Below, piece by piece: positions 17,309 through 25,308 of a DNA stretch of 36,367 nt. Position 1 is the stretch's first letter, and each line of letters begins with the position of its first letter. Below the pieces are notes generated by a model. The model searched no databases, had not been told where the DNA came from, and was given only the letters and a program-made list of their open reading frames with translations. The DNA comes from Rhodocyclales bacterium (GTDB lineage: Bacteria; Pseudomonadota; Gammaproteobacteria; Burkholderiales; Rhodocyclaceae): assembly GCA_016215645.1 (NCBI GenBank), contig JACRIX010000026.1, positions 1 to 36,367 on the forward strand, given 5' to 3'. Position numbers and translations under genes: made by a program.

Positions 17309-17865
17309 GCCAGACGACGATTTCCCTGATCCTCACCGTCATCGGCGACGACCGCCCCGGCCTGGTCGGCGAACTTGCCGCCACCATCAGCAGCCACGGC
17401 GGCAACTGGTTGCAGTCCTCGATGGCGCAACTGGCAGGCCAGTTCGCCGGCATCGTCGAGGTGGAAATCGCGGCCGACAAGGCGGATGCGCTGCAGCAGG
17501 CACTCGGCCAGCTTAGCGGCCTGCGCGTCACGGCGGCACGGGCAAAGGCCGAAAAGTTATGCGAAGCGGTATCCCCTGGCGGGACGGCGCCCGCGGGACG
17601 GCGACTGAAGCTGGCGCTGGTCGGCCACGACCGCGTCGGCATCGTGCGGGAGGTTTCCATGGTGCTGGCCAACCATGCGGTTAATGTCGAGAGCCTGGAA
17701 ACGCACACCTCCAGCGCGCCGATGTCGGCTGCCGTGCTGTTCCACGCGACCGCCGAGCTGACGGCCGCGCCTTCGCTCGACGCCGGCGCGCTGACTCGGG
17801 AACTGGAGCGCATCTCCAACGATCTGATGGTCGACATCACCCTCGACGAGACGATCCGCGCCTAG
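17305..17865 (+). CDS. gcvR: GcvR-type tandem ACT-domain protein carrying a repeat insertion
   Basis: GcvR in E. coli binds glycine and antagonises GcvA control of the gcv operon. This 186-residue protein has two ACT domains: residues about 5-80 ([33 protein letters not shown]) and about 101-178 ([32 protein letters not shown]). ATG 17305 overlaps the gcvP stop and has GGAGGAG upstream. The linker ([15 protein letters not shown], about 84-98) is encoded by a DNA repeat that also occurs in rlhA, so it is probably an insertion tolerated between domains. No gcvA is seen, and control here is by riboswitch, so the protein may act on another partner. The gcvR symbol rests on domain layout and context. 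Confidence 0.82.
   Translation: MSQTTISLILTVIGDDRPGLVGELAATISSHGGNWLQSSMAQLAGQFAGIVEVEIAADKADALQQALGQLSGLRVTAARAKAEKLCEAVSPGGTAPAGRRLKLALVGHDRVGIVREVSMVLANHAVNVESLETHTSSAPMSAAVLFHATAELTAAPSLDAGALTRELERISNDLMVDITLDETIRA
17555..17603 (+). repeat. short interspersed repeat, copy A (in gcvR)
   Basis: AGTTATGCGAAGCGGTATCC (17555-17574) matches copy B at 34476-34495 in 19 of 20 bases. GGACGGCG (17582-17589) and ACGGCG (17598-17603) follow, and both also follow copy B with similar spacing. The flanks are unrelated. Here it is read in frame as AAG TTA TGC GAA GCG GTA TCC. Confidence 0.75.
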
Positions 17866-17873
17866 GCTGCTCG

Positions 17874-18563
17874 ATGGCTTACACCCTCCATATCACCAAC
17901 AAGAACTACTCCTCCTGGTCGCTGCGGCCTTGGGTGCTGATGCGCGCGCTGGGCATCGCCTTCGACGAAGCGCTGCACCCCTTCACCCGCGGCAGCGCGC
18001 CGGACTTCCGTGAAATTTCGCCGGCGGGCAAAGTGCCCTGGCTGGTCGATGGCGACATCGCGGTCTGGGATTCGCTGGCCATCGTCGAATACCTTGCCGA
18101 GCGCCATCCCGGCGTCTGGCCGGCCGACGCCGCCGCCCGCGCCTGGGCGCGCTCGGCCGCCGCCGAAATGCATTCCGGCTTCGCCGCGCTGCGCGGCCAG
18201 CATGGCATGAATGTCGGCGTGCGCGTCGCCGTGGCGCAGCGTTCGACGGCGCTGCTGGCCGACATCGCCCGCATCGAGCGCCTGTGGAACGAAGGCCTGG
18301 CGCGCTGCGGCGGCCCCTTCCTGGCCGGCGCCGCGTTCACCGCGGTCGACGCTTTCTTCGCACCGGTCGCGTATCGCTTCCGCACTTACGGCATCGCCCC
18401 GCAGGGCGCCGCCGCCGATTACCTCGCCACCCTGCTCGCCCACCCCGCCATGCGCGAATGGGAAGCCGCCGCCCTGGCCGAGGATTTTCGCGACCCGCCG
18501 CACGAATCCGAGCTGGCGCAGATCGGCAGCGTCACCGCCGACCTGCGCACGCCCGCCCGGTGA
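17874..18563 (+). CDS. glutathione S-transferase family protein
   Basis: A soluble 229-residue protein with the two GST domains. The N-terminal thioredoxin-like half has YTLHITNKNYSSWSLRPWVLMRALGIAFDE, the cis-proline signature AGKVPWLVDGD and the glutathione-contact DSLAIVEYLAE. The C-terminal helical half contains FLAGAAFTAVDAFFAPVAYRFRTYGI, with the conserved N-capping region. The opening SSWSLRPW is usual for a bacterial GST subgroup annotated only as glutathione S-transferase. It starts eight bases after gcvR and its stop overlaps trhP, so it belongs to the gcv transcript. Its substrate is unknown, and a link to glycine metabolism is only suggested by glycine being part of glutathione. 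Confidence 0.88.
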   Translation: MAYTLHITNKNYSSWSLRPWVLMRALGIAFDEALHPFTRGSAPDFREISPAGKVPWLVDGDIAVWDSLAIVEYLAERHPGVWPADAAARAWARSAAAEMHSGFAALRGQHGMNVGVRVAVAQRSTALLADIARIERLWNEGLARCGGPFLAGAAFTAVDAFFAPVAYRFRTYGIAPQGAAADYLATLLAHPAMREWEAAALAEDFRDPPHESELAQIGSVTADLRTPAR

Positions 18564-19918
18564 AAGCACCCGAGCTGCTGGCCCCGGCCGGCTCGCTGCA
18601 GATGGCACGCACGGCGCTGGACTTCGGCGCCAACGCGATCTACGCCGGCCAGCCGCGCTACAGCCTGCGCGTGCGCAACAACGATTTCGGCACGCTCGAC
18701 AACCTCGCCGCCGGGATCCATGCCACGCAAGCGCGCGGCGGCAAGTTCTACCTCGTCAGCAACATCCTGCCGCACAACGCCAAGCTCAGGACCTACCTCG
18801 AAGACATGGCGCCGGTGATGGCGCTCCAGCCCGACGCGCTGATCATGGCCGATCCCGGGCTGATGCTGATGATCCGCGAGCGCTGGCCGGAGATGCCCAT
18901 CCATCTTTCGGTACAGGCCAATACGGTGAACCACGCGGCGGTGAAGTTCTGGCGCAGCACCGGCGTGACGCGGGTGATCCTCTCGCGCGAACTTTCGCTC
19001 GACGAAGTCGCCGAGATCCGCCAGGAATGCCCGGATACCGAACTCGAAGTTTTCGTGCACGGCGCGCTGTGCATCGCCTACTCGGGGCGCTGCCTGCTCT
19101 CCGGCTACTTCAACCACCGCGACCCCAACCAGGGCAGTTGCACCAATTCCTGCCGCTGGGACTACAAGGTTCATGAGGGCGTCGAGGACGCCAGCGGCGA
19201 CGTCGAGCTCGCCGCGCCGCGCCCGGTCGCCGTCTCGCCAGCGCCGACTCTTGCGGCAGCCGCACCCGGCAAGCTGCGCCGCCCCGGCGCCTGGCTGATC
19301 GAAGAGCGTGAGCGCCCCGGTGAATACATGCCCATCGAGGAAGACGAGCACGGCAGCTACATCCTCAACTCGAAGGACCTGCGCGCCATCGAGTACGTGG
19401 CGAAGCTGGCCGAGATCGGCGTCGACTCGCTGAAGATCGAGGGCCGCACCAAGTCGCCCTACTACGTCGCGCGCAGTTGCCAGAGCTACCGCCAGGCGAT
19501 CGACGACGCCGTCGCCGGCCGGCCCTTCGACGCGCGCCTGATCGGCCAGCTCGACGGCCTGGCCAACCGCGGCTACACCGCCGGCTTCTACGAGCGCCGC
19601 CCCGACCGCGACTACCAGAACTACCTGCGCGGCAGCTCCGAATCCAGCCGCAGCCAGTATGTCGGCGATGTCACGGGCTACGACGCCGAGGGCCTGGCCG
19701 AGATCGCCGTCAAGAACCGCTTCGCCGTCGGCGACCGCCTCGAAATAGTTCGCCCCCAGGGCAACTTCGAAGTCCTCATCGAGGCCATGCGCAACGCCGA
19801 AGGCGCGCCGACGTCCGTCGCCCCGGGCAGCGGCCACCACGTGCGCATCGCCCTGCCGCCCGGCTGCGAGGGCGCCTTCGTCGCCCGCTTCCATGCCGCA
19901 ACGAAAGCCGCCGGATGA
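18560..19918 (+). CDS. trhP: tRNA U34 hydroxylation protein TrhP (U32 peptidase family)
   Basis: TrhP (YegQ) takes part in prephenate-dependent hydroxylation of uridine 34 in tRNA, the first step to 5-carboxymethoxyuridine. The 452-residue protein tracks E. coli YegQ along its length: PELLAPAGSLQMARTAL, IYAGQPRYSLRVRNN, LVSNILPHNAKLRTYL, IHLSVQANTVN, VILSRELSLDEV, then HGALCIAYSGRCLLSGYFNHRDPNQGSCTNSCRWDYKV. The last segment holds the four cysteines expected to bind an iron-sulphur cluster. LKIEGRTKSPYYVAR follows. The start is GTG 18560, giving VKAPELLAPAG and overlapping the GST stop as GTGA; an ATG further in would cut the first strand. A paralogue, rlhA, lies at 34021. Its place in the gcv operon is unexplained. 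Confidence 0.92.
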   Translation: MKAPELLAPAGSLQMARTALDFGANAIYAGQPRYSLRVRNNDFGTLDNLAAGIHATQARGGKFYLVSNILPHNAKLRTYLEDMAPVMALQPDALIMADPGLMLMIRERWPEMPIHLSVQANTVNHAAVKFWRSTGVTRVILSRELSLDEVAEIRQECPDTELEVFVHGALCIAYSGRCLLSGYFNHRDPNQGSCTNSCRWDYKVHEGVEDASGDVELAAPRPVAVSPAPTLAAAAPGKLRRPGAWLIEERERPGEYMPIEEDEHGSYILNSKDLRAIEYVAKLAEIGVDSLKIEGRTKSPYYVARSCQSYRQAIDDAVAGRPFDARLIGQLDGLANRGYTAGFYERRPDRDYQNYLRGSSESSRSQYVGDVTGYDAEGLAEIAVKNRFAVGDRLEIVRPQGNFEVLIEAMRNAEGAPTSVAPGSGHHVRIALPPGCEGAFVARFHAATKAAG

Positions 19919-20187
19919 GCGGGCTGCACGAACTCCGCATCCCGATCTACCCCGAGTGCTGGGAGACCTGCGGCAACTGCGCCCAGGGCGACATCACGGT
20001 GTGGGAAATCCTGGTCAAGCCCGGCGACAGGGTCAACTTCGATGACAACGTGATCACCCTGGAAACCGGCAAGGTCGCGCTCGACATCCAGTCGCCGCAT
20101 GCCGGCACCGTGGTCGAGATCTTCGTCGCGGAGGGCCAGCATGTCGCCGAGGGCGCGCTGGTGATGACCATCGCCGGTGGTGACTGA
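19915..20187 (+). CDS. stand-alone lipoyl/biotinyl-domain protein with CWETCGNC motif
   Basis: A 90-residue protein that is essentially one lipoyl-type domain: DITVWEILVKPGDRVNFDDNVITLE, the attachment lysine in ETGKVALDIQSPHAGTVVEIFV, and EGALVMTIAGGD. Before the domain is ELRIPIYPECWETCGNCAQG, with three cysteines in eight residues. That is unlike ordinary E2 or GcvH carriers. It could bind a metal or cluster, or serve a redox role. ATG 19915 overlaps the trhP stop as ATGA, so translation is coupled. It could be modified by lipoyl ligase and act as an extra carrier for glycine cleavage, or serve TrhP. Both ideas are inference. It is too short for a biotin carboxyl carrier with a carboxylase, and no carboxylase is nearby. 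Confidence 0.8.
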   Translation: MSGLHELRIPIYPECWETCGNCAQGDITVWEILVKPGDRVNFDDNVITLETGKVALDIQSPHAGTVVEIFVAEGQHVAEGALVMTIAGGD

Positions 20188-20198
20188 GGCCACAGCCC

Positions 20199-21146
20199 TC
20201 AGATCAGGATGTAGCGATTCGCCTCGTCGCGCCGGCTGACGGCCTCCAGCGCGTCCTCGCGCCTTATCTTCACCACCAGCACGGTCCATTGCCGGCGATC
20301 GCGGCCGACCAGCTCGGGCAGCCGCAGGGTGGCCAGCTCCCCGTCCGGCGCCGAGGCATCGGCGATCACGCCCAGGCGATCGACGCGGACCTCGTCCTGC
20401 TTCAGATAGACGCGCCGTTCGGCGCCGGCCAGCCAATCGGCATAGGCATCGAGCAGGCGTTCCGGCGCCAGCGAGGCAATGGCCTCGCGCTGCCTGGCTT
20501 CCAGCTCCAGGCGGCGCTCGCCGCGGCCATTGCGCGCGCGCTCGATCTGCAGGGCGGTGCGGGCATCGAGCTGCACCTGGCGCAGGTCGGCCACGCAGGC
20601 GGCGAAGCCACGGGCAAGGCTGTCGAACGCGGCCTGGCGCAAGAGTTCGCGGGTGCCGTCCTGGTCGGCGGCGATTTCGCCCAGGGTATGGTCGGCGAAG
20701 TACAAGAGCCGCTGCGGCACGTCGCCGCGGATCACCTCGCCCTCCCTGGTCATGCCGCTGACGGCCTTCTCGCGCCGGCGCACGCCCAGCAGCGCATGGA
20801 ACTCGGTGCAGTCGGCATGGCCGGGATCGGCGAGGAATTCGCGCAGCTCGCGGCTGCGGCCGAGCATTTCGCCAATGTCGTCGGGCGTGGCGAACAGGGC
20901 GTGCACCAGGGAGTCGGCGCTGAAGCCACGGCGATCGATGGCCACCGGCCCCGGGATCGCCGCCGCCAGGCGCTCGCAATGCCCGAGCGCGGCCGCCACG
21001 GCCGGCGCCAGGCGCCGTTCATGCCCGGAAACGGCCCTCAGCAGCGGATCCACGGTCTCGACAGCGCGCGCCAGGGCGGCGCCGAGCGCGGCATCGGGCG
21101 CGGCGCGCGGCGCCAGCCAGGTTCCGAGTCCCGATAGCAGGCCCAT
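20199..21146 (-). CDS. unrecognised protein, 315 aa
   Basis: I do not recognise this protein. It is soluble by appearance, although the first residues (MGLLSGLGTWLAPRAAP) form a short hydrophobic or amphipathic stretch. It is arginine- and alanine-rich and probably mostly helical, with blocks such as FADHTLGEIAADQDGTRELLRQAAFDSLARGF and RERRLELEARQREAIASLAPERLLDAY. The C-terminal region (WTVLVVKIRREDALEAVSRRDEANRYILI) looks beta-stranded. Codon use and GC content match the neighbours, so it is likely a native gene. It converges with the lipoyl-domain gene, with 11 bases between the stops. It is downstream of yiaA on the same strand but separated by 125 bases, so it may have its own promoter. 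Confidence 0.7.
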   Translation of the reverse strand: MGLLSGLGTWLAPRAAPDAALGAALARAVETVDPLLRAVSGHERRLAPAVAAALGHCERLAAAIPGPVAIDRRGFSADSLVHALFATPDDIGEMLGRSRELREFLADPGHADCTEFHALLGVRRREKAVSGMTREGEVIRGDVPQRLLYFADHTLGEIAADQDGTRELLRQAAFDSLARGFAACVADLRQVQLDARTALQIERARNGRGERRLELEARQREAIASLAPERLLDAYADWLAGAERRVYLKQDEVRVDRLGVIADASAPDGELATLRLPELVGRDRRQWTVLVVKIRREDALEAVSRRDEANRYILI

Positions 21147-21271
21147 GAATACGAATGCGCGATCAAGATCGGATCAAGCCAAAGCTCAATCCAACCCGTT
21201 CGGGGAGGTCAATGCAAGAGACGAGCAGATCACGGACGCCGGAACAGTTCGGGATAGGCGCACAGATCCGG

Positions 21272-21706
21272 TCAGGGCTCGGTCTCGGGTTCCGACGCCT
21301 GGGATTCCTCCTTGAACAGCGCCAGATCGCGGACGTTCTTCTGAACCGCAACCGCGGCAAACAGGCTGAGCAAAAATGACATGGCAAAGAAGCCTTTTTC
21401 GCTTGACCCGATATCCGCATTCCATAGACCCAGGGTGAGCAGCAGAATCGACATGCCTACGGCGATCCAGGAAAGCCCGAAATAGATTCCTGTAACGGGT
21501 ATGCCTTCCATTCGATCGCGAACGGCCTTTTGCAGCGACACCGACGCGTAAAGTCCGAACATCAGGACCGTGAAGTAAAAGCCCTTTTCGTAGTTGGGCA
21601 TGGATCCATTCCACAGCCCCGACAGGAAAGTGATGGAGCCGACGAGCAAGGCGGTCCAGGATGCACCGACAAACGCGCCTGTGGGTTTTGGAAGCTGTGC
21701 TTTCAT
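21272..21706 (-). CDS. yiaA: YiaA/YiaB-family inner membrane protein
   Basis: A 144-residue inner-membrane protein built from two copies of the YiaAB two-helix domain. The first is FVGASWTALLVGSITFLSGLWN followed by YEKGFYFTVLMFGLYASVSLQKAVRDRMEGIP. The second is GLSWIAVGMSILLLTLGLWN followed by SEKGFFAMSFLLSLFAAVAVQKNVRD. Each repeat carries the conserved LGLWN/EKGF/QKxVRD pattern, and the length is the same as E. coli YiaA. ATG 21706 begins the conserved part; the frame extends upstream to 21802 without support. It follows the ynb-like lipid operon on the same strand after a 168-base gap. The cellular role of the family is unknown. Confidence 0.9.
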   Translation of the reverse strand: MKAQLPKPTGAFVGASWTALLVGSITFLSGLWNGSMPNYEKGFYFTVLMFGLYASVSLQKAVRDRMEGIPVTGIYFGLSWIAVGMSILLLTLGLWNADIGSSEKGFFAMSFLLSLFAAVAVQKNVRDLALFKEESQASEPETEP

Positions 21707-21874
21707 GTTGATGAAGTCCCCCTTGGTCAAGTAGAGCGGATGCGATTTTCGCGATCCGCAGAATACCCGTTTTTCATGAATCAATACTGCATATGTCGAC
21801 AAATCGGCTGCACTTCGAGGAAACCGGCATCGCTGTTTCTGCTCCGCCCTGAAAAACCGGATCCCATTCGCCGG

Positions 21875-22819
21875 TCACGGTACCCACCAGTATCGGACGA
21901 TGTGGAAAAAAATCGGGGCGGAAAAGCTGATCGAGTCGACCCGATCCAGCATGCCGCCATGCCCCTCGATCATGGTGCCCCAGTCCTTGACCCCGCGATC
22001 CCGCTTGATTGCGGACAAAACAAATCCACCAAAGAAACCCATCACGTTGATGGTTAGCGCAATGAGTGCCGCCTGCCAGAGATTGAATGGCGTCATCCAC
22101 CAGAACGCGGCGCCGACCATTGTCGAGGTCAGTACCCCCCCAATCAGACCCTCCACTGTCTTTGATGGCGAAATGGAACTGGAAATCTTGTGCTTTCCCA
22201 GAAGCTTTCCCCAGACATACTGGAACACATCGCTGGACTGCACCGTGAGGACCAGGAATACGACCAACAGCGTGTTACGGCCCGCGTAGCCAATGATGTC
22301 AAGGGTAAGTAGTGCCGGTACATGTGAGAGGCAATAGACGCAGATCATCAGCCCCCACTGCACTTTGGCGGCTCGCTCGAGGAAGCGGGTCGTATCGCTG
22401 CCCAAAGAAGCCCAGATCGGCAGCAGCAGGAACGCATACACGGGAATCAATATGGAGAAAAGACCATACCAATCGATCGCTATCAGGAAATACTGAAGGG
22501 GCAAGAAGAAGAAAAAGCTCCATTGCAGCGCATGGTGATCACCGACTCGGGTGTAGGTAAGCGAGACAAACTCGCGCAGGCACTGAAAGGAGATGAAGGC
22601 AAACAGCATGACCATTCCGGCTTTCCCCAGCCAAATGGCCACGCCGAGCAACAGGATCATCGCCCACCAGGCCTTGATTCGCGTATTGAGGTTATCGACC
22701 ACCGCGGGCGACGCGTCGGACGCCAAGCGGTATTTCAATACCATACCGATAGCGCTGGCAAGCGTGAGGAATGCCATGATCCCGCCAAAGACCAGGATCA
22801 GGGTATCGGTTGGGTTCAT
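21875..22819 (-). CDS. ynbB: CDP-diglyceride synthase (phosphatidate cytidylyltransferase), YnbB-like
   Basis: This enzyme makes CDP-diacylglycerol from phosphatidate and CTP in the inner membrane. The 314-residue protein has about eight hydrophobic segments and the CdsA signature near its end: SISPSKTVEGLIGG, then SAIKRDRGVKDWGTMIEGHGGMLDRVDS, which carries the metal-binding aspartates. It is the YnbB-type paralogue rather than the housekeeping CdsA, judged by its operon partners. The start is ATG 22819 with GAGGTGAT upstream, 12 bases after the acyltransferase stop. It is the last gene of the lipid operon. The product would feed the CDP-alcohol phosphatidyltransferase at the operon's start. 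Confidence 0.9.
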   Translation of the reverse strand: MNPTDTLILVFGGIMAFLTLASAIGMVLKYRLASDASPAVVDNLNTRIKAWWAMILLLGVAIWLGKAGMVMLFAFISFQCLREFVSLTYTRVGDHHALQWSFFFFLPLQYFLIAIDWYGLFSILIPVYAFLLLPIWASLGSDTTRFLERAAKVQWGLMICVYCLSHVPALLTLDIIGYAGRNTLLVVFLVLTVQSSDVFQYVWGKLLGKHKISSSISPSKTVEGLIGGVLTSTMVGAAFWWMTPFNLWQAALIALTINVMGFFGGFVLSAIKRDRGVKDWGTMIEGHGGMLDRVDSISFSAPIFFHIVRYWWVP

Positions 22820-22831
22820 ATCGACATCACC

Positions 22832-23455
22832 TCATTCAGCAGGGGGCGCGAGTGCCAGCAAGGCTGCGCGGGCACGGTCCAGGAACGCTGCCTTTGATTC
22901 CTCCGGCATGCAACTCAGCGCTTGGCCGAAGGTCAGCGAACAGAGCAGGGGAACGGGCACCAGCGCGCCTTTGGGCATCACCCGTCCGAGATTCTCGATC
23001 CAGACGGGAATCAGTTCTGCTTCGGGGTAGGCCCGGGCCAGATGGTAGAGGCCGCTCTTGAATGGCAGCACACCGTCGCCGAGATTCCTCGTACCCTCGG
23101 GAAAAATGATCAGGGAATCACCTGCCGCCAATGCGTCCCTCATCTGGTCGACCGGACTCGGCCGACCAGGATGAGGGCAGCGGTCGACCAGGACGCCGCG
23201 GAACACCCGATTGGCGATATAGGGTCGCAGTGAGCCGACGAGCCAATAGTCCGCGCCGGCCACGGGACGCGTGCGGCGGCGCAGTTGCGGAGGCAGCGAA
23301 GCCCAGATCAGGACGAAATCGCCATGGCTGCGATGATTCGCGTAATACACCCGCTGTCTCGCGTCCGGCGCGCTGCCAATCCATACTGCACGTACGCCGG
23401 TGAGGAGCTTGGCGAAGGTACACAAAGCCGAGGCAGCCACTTGTTCGAACGCCAT
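22832..23455 (-). CDS. 1-acylglycerol-3-phosphate acyltransferase-like (PlsC family)
   Basis: PlsC-family enzymes acylate lysophosphatidate or related lysolipids at the membrane. The 207-residue protein has the catalytic HX4D motif in YYANHRSHGDFVL and the glycerol-phosphate binding FPEGTRN motif. Between them is a basic stretch (QLRRRTRPVAGADYW). ATG 23455 follows the upstream gene's stop by 25 bases; the frame continues to 23545 but that would overlap the preceding gene. E. coli's ynbABCD operon has no such gene, so this is an added function here. It could supply phosphatidate to the adjacent CDP-diglyceride synthase, or remodel the operon's end product; the substrate is not known. Confidence 0.88.
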   Translation of the reverse strand: MAFEQVAASALCTFAKLLTGVRAVWIGSAPDARQRVYYANHRSHGDFVLIWASLPPQLRRRTRPVAGADYWLVGSLRPYIANRVFRGVLVDRCPHPGRPSPVDQMRDALAAGDSLIIFPEGTRNLGDGVLPFKSGLYHLARAYPEAELIPVWIENLGRVMPKGALVPVPLLCSLTFGQALSCMPEESKAAFLDRARAALLALAPPAE

Positions 23456-23480
23456 CGAAATTCGTCTCCTCGTTCCGCGC

Positions 23481-23984
23481 TCAGCCGGATACTCGCAGAT
23501 GCAATGCAAGTATTGCAAGGATCCAGGCCGTGGTTTGTATCGCAAGCGCCATCAGTTGCCATCCGAACAACCTGCGTGCGCCGTCAATGCGGCGATCGAG
23601 GTCGCGCACGCAACCCGGCTGATCGCGACGCAGTCCCATCGCCGCAAGTGCCTGATCCAGTGCCAGCAGATCTGCCTGAACTGCGGTCGCCGCTTCCACC
23701 TGATCATTGGCAGTCGCGGCAATGCTCCAGCGATCCGCCCATGTACGAAACAGCGCCTCATCAAAGGCAACCCGCAGTGCAAACGCTTTCTGCACCCCTC
23801 CGGCAACGGCGACTACCAGCAGGCAGGCCAGCGGCGGCGACTGCAGCGCCAATCCGAATGCAAGGACAAGCGCCAGCGCGGTCAGCGCAAGGCTCCACAT
23901 GTCGACGCTGCGCCCGAGAGCAAGGCCGCACGCGGCCACGCGGGCGCGAGTTGCGGCCTGGTCCCGGTCGACTGATTCAGCCAT
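23481..23984 (-). CDS. small integral membrane protein, lipid operon
   Basis: Unrecognised protein of 167 residues. It has a hydrophilic N-terminus of about 28 residues. Two adjacent membrane segments follow (SLALTALALVLAFGLAL and LACLLVVAVAGGV), then a soluble helical stretch of about 75 residues with DLDRRIDGARRLFG. A last membrane segment (MALAIQTTAWILAILALHL) is at the C-terminus. Its start overlaps the end of the ynbD-like gene by eight bases, and the acyltransferase follows 25 bases after its stop. The tight packing makes it part of the operon. It has no counterpart that I recall in E. coli ynbABCD. It may anchor or regulate one of the enzymes; no catalytic motif is visible. Confidence 0.7.
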   Translation of the reverse strand: MAESVDRDQAATRARVAACGLALGRSVDMWSLALTALALVLAFGLALQSPPLACLLVVAVAGGVQKAFALRVAFDEALFRTWADRWSIAATANDQVEAATAVQADLLALDQALAAMGLRRDQPGCVRDLDRRIDGARRLFGWQLMALAIQTTAWILAILALHLRVSG

Positions 23985-25308
23985 CCGAACGCCTCGGCAA
24001 CTTTTCGAGCACCGTGCGATGCCTGTACGTTAACACCGCGTGCTGACGCCCCCGGCGAATTATCGACAGCGCATCATCAACATCGACTGCGCGGCCGCTG
24101 AGCAACAACCAAGCCGCGACCGCAACAGCACTGCGCGAGTAGCCCAGGGCACAACAGACCAATACGGGACCGCGAACGTGCAGAGCCTCGATAGCCCGTG
24201 CCGCTTCGATCAGTTGATCCGGCTCCGGGGTCACCAGATCAAGCCACTGCAGACCGATGTAGTGCCAGTCGCCACGTGGCGCGGGAAGTTCGGCCGTGAG
24301 GTCGCAGAGCGCCGCAAACCGCCCGGAACGCATTTCATCGCGTGTCGGCATTCTTCCCAGCCAGACGTTGTCCGCAATCGGGTCCGGCTGCGGGCTGCGG
24401 CGGGTCCACCAGCGCGAGTTGAGCCATGCGCCCGCGAGATAGGGTGCCAGCAGAACCCTTACCGCTACGCTGTGCTCGCCGTTGCTTTTCTGGAAAGCGC
24501 TTGCCCCGGGGTGGAGGTAAATCAGGGCCACCATGCCAAGTGCCACTGCGACCCAGAGCAACCAGAGCGCACCCCCTCCCAGCCAAAGGGCGGCGCCCGC
24601 GAAGGACACGCCGGCAACGGCGTAACCGCCTGCCAGCCGGCGATGCTCGCCGCGGTCACCGGCACGGCCGCGCGCGGTAGGTAGTGCACCCGCGTCCGGC
24701 CAGAGCCACAGGCACAACAGGCCCACCAACGCCCCGGTGGGACTGTCGACAAAATGGTGCTGATAGGTGGTCAGGACCGATAGGCCGATCAGCAATGCCC
24801 AGCCATGAACCACCCATTGCCATACCTGCGGTACGGCAAGTGCAAAGCGTACCCAGATGATGACCAGCAATGCGATATGCAGGGACGGGGCCTGGTTGTA
24901 GGGCTGGTCGAAGCCCATGAGTGCATCGAACATGGCACCAAAGACGCCATTGGTTGGGGGACGTTCGAAGGTAAAGTGCAGGGGAAATAGCAGAAAGATC
25001 GAAACACAGACCAGTTGCGCCGTCAGCAGGCGCAACGCGTGACGGTCCACCTGCATGCGATCGCGACAACACAGAAATGAAAGCCCATAGAACAAGTCGA
25101 TGGACCAGTAAGGCAGAATAGTCCAGGGAAGAAACGGGATGTACTGTTCCCAACCGAAAACAATTGAATCGGTGACGGCCCGCTCGGCGGCCACGCGATT
25201 GGAAAAACCGTAGCTGATGAAAAAGAATGGCCCCAGGAACAGCAGCCATATGACACCGCGCTGCCACGGTACCGATTCGCCGCCGATCGTGATGGCCGAG
25301 GCTTTCAT
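23977..25308 (-). CDS. ynbD: PAP2-dual-specificity phosphatase fusion, YnbD-like
   Basis: A 443-residue membrane protein with two phosphatase parts, matching E. coli YnbD (about 430). The N-terminal PAP2-like half has several membrane segments and the three motifs in order: FERPPTNGVFG, QAPSLHIALL and TTYQHHFVDSPTGALVG. The C-terminal half is a cysteine-based dual-specificity phosphatase with the active site CCALGYSRSAVAVAAWL (Cys-X5-Arg). The start ATG 25308 overlaps the ynbC-like stop as ATGA. PAP2 domains usually act on lipid phosphates, and dual-specificity domains of this sort can dephosphorylate phosphatidylglycerophosphate-like lipids (PTPMT1). A role in removing the phosphate from a newly made phospholipid headgroup fits the operon, but is inference. 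Confidence 0.9.
   Translation of the reverse strand: MKASAITIGGESVPWQRGVIWLLFLGPFFFISYGFSNRVAAERAVTDSIVFGWEQYIPFLPWTILPYWSIDLFYGLSFLCCRDRMQVDRHALRLLTAQLVCVSIFLLFPLHFTFERPPTNGVFGAMFDALMGFDQPYNQAPSLHIALLVIIWVRFALAVPQVWQWVVHGWALLIGLSVLTTYQHHFVDSPTGALVGLLCLWLWPDAGALPTARGRAGDRGEHRRLAGGYAVAGVSFAGAALWLGGGALWLLWVAVALGMVALIYLHPGASAFQKSNGEHSVAVRVLLAPYLAGAWLNSRWWTRRSPQPDPIADNVWLGRMPTRDEMRSGRFAALCDLTAELPAPRGDWHYIGLQWLDLVTPEPDQLIEAARAIEALHVRGPVLVCCALGYSRSAVAVAAWLLLSGRAVDVDDALSIIRRGRQHAVLTYRHRTVLEKLPRRSDG

Noticed and set aside
19160..19290. Extra segment in TrhP between the cysteine cluster and the IEEDEHG motif, suspected to be an insertion like that in RlhA.
   Set aside because: By recollection E. coli YegQ has a stretch of comparable length here, and the total length agrees (452 against 453).
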